The notes under the pieces: generated by a model
The model's input: the letters and a program-made list of their open reading frames with translations, nothing else
What the model was told of the DNA's origin: nothing
The model's database searches: none
NCBI GenBank assembly: GCA_050050115.1
Contig: JASFUX010000070.1
Coordinates: 1-13,976, forward strand
DNA: 13,976 nucleotides
Reading direction: 5' to 3'
Source of the DNA: JASFUX01 sp050050115
GTDB taxonomy: Bacteria; Pseudomonadota; Alphaproteobacteria; Caulobacterales; Maricaulaceae
Program-made: the position numbers and the translations under genes
Shown here: piece by piece, positions 13,877 through 13,976 of the stretch
How the letters are laid out: the number at the start of each line of letters is the position of its first letter
Numbering within the stretch: position 1 is the stretch's first letter

Positions 13877-13976
13877 ATGCCAGTAGACGCCCCGGCCCCC
13901 GCAAGCTCCGCCGCGCCGGCGCAGCCCGCTCCACGGCGGAGCTGGCTGGAGGCGCTCAGCTTCTACGCCAACCCCA
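13877..13976 (+). CDS. Probable AmpG-like MFS muropeptide permease (N-terminus only, runs off window end)
   Basis: Only 33 codons are visible. The ATG at 13877 has TGAGG 6 bases upstream. An Ala/Pro-rich leader is followed by RRSWLEALSFYANP, which resembles the short cytoplasmic segment before the first helix of AmpG-type MFS permeases (WLEAL-x-Y-x-N/R-P). These import anhydro-muropeptides for cell-wall recycling and feed beta-lactamase induction. The membrane helices lie outside the window, so the call rests on a short motif and on my recollection that ampG neighbours shkA in Caulobacter. Another MFS transporter is possible. Confidence 0.5.
   Translation, partial: MPVDAPAPASSAAPAQPAPRRSWLEALSFYANP

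Overview
The window comes from the chromosome of a GC-rich alphaproteobacterium, most likely in or near Caulobacterales/Maricaulales (Caulobacter or Hyphomonadaceae-like). This rests on gene content and order: a TsaB fragment, RdgB-HemW, an LpoA-like lipoprotein divergent from RsmI-YraN, ComM, and a soluble hybrid histidine kinase followed by what looks like AmpG. Taxonomy is inferred; no rRNA or other decisive marker is present. I see no tRNA, rRNA, CRISPR array, insertion sequence, integrase or phage gene. Sixteen protein genes cover almost all of the sequence and no gene-free stretch exceeds about 170 bases.

Layout. Positions 1-1162 lie on the minus strand: the N-terminal part of tsaB (tRNA t6A synthesis), a small XRE-type regulator, and its DUF2975 membrane-protein partner. 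A divergent AT-rich promoter region (1163-1290) separates these from rdgB-hemW on the plus strand (house-cleaning of non-canonical NTPs, then a radical-SAM heme chaperone), which overlap by 4 bases. Tail to tail with hemW is a minus-strand pair: a BicA-like SulP transporter followed by a MaoC-type hydratase. A LysE/RhtB exporter runs on the plus strand and meets the convergent lpoA-like lipoprotein gene.

Positions 6017-9335 correspond to the E. coli lpoA-rsmI-yraN-dolP neighbourhood. The lpoA-like gene is divergent from an apparent operon of rsmI, yraN, a dolP-like double-BON lipoprotein gene and a DUF2306 membrane-protein gene. The shared theme is cell-envelope maintenance plus 16S rRNA methylation. 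comM (Mg-chelatase-like AAA+ ATPase) follows from its own likely promoter.

The last complete gene (11819-13732) encodes a PAS-histidine kinase with two receivers, of which the first has lost its metal-binding acidic pair. This core, next to a probable ampG start, resembles Caulobacter ShkA, the c-di-GMP-controlled kinase of the stalk/cell-cycle phosphorelay. It is the most interesting lead here. The rest reads as ordinary core genome with a few noteworthy details; I found no convincing new multi-gene system.
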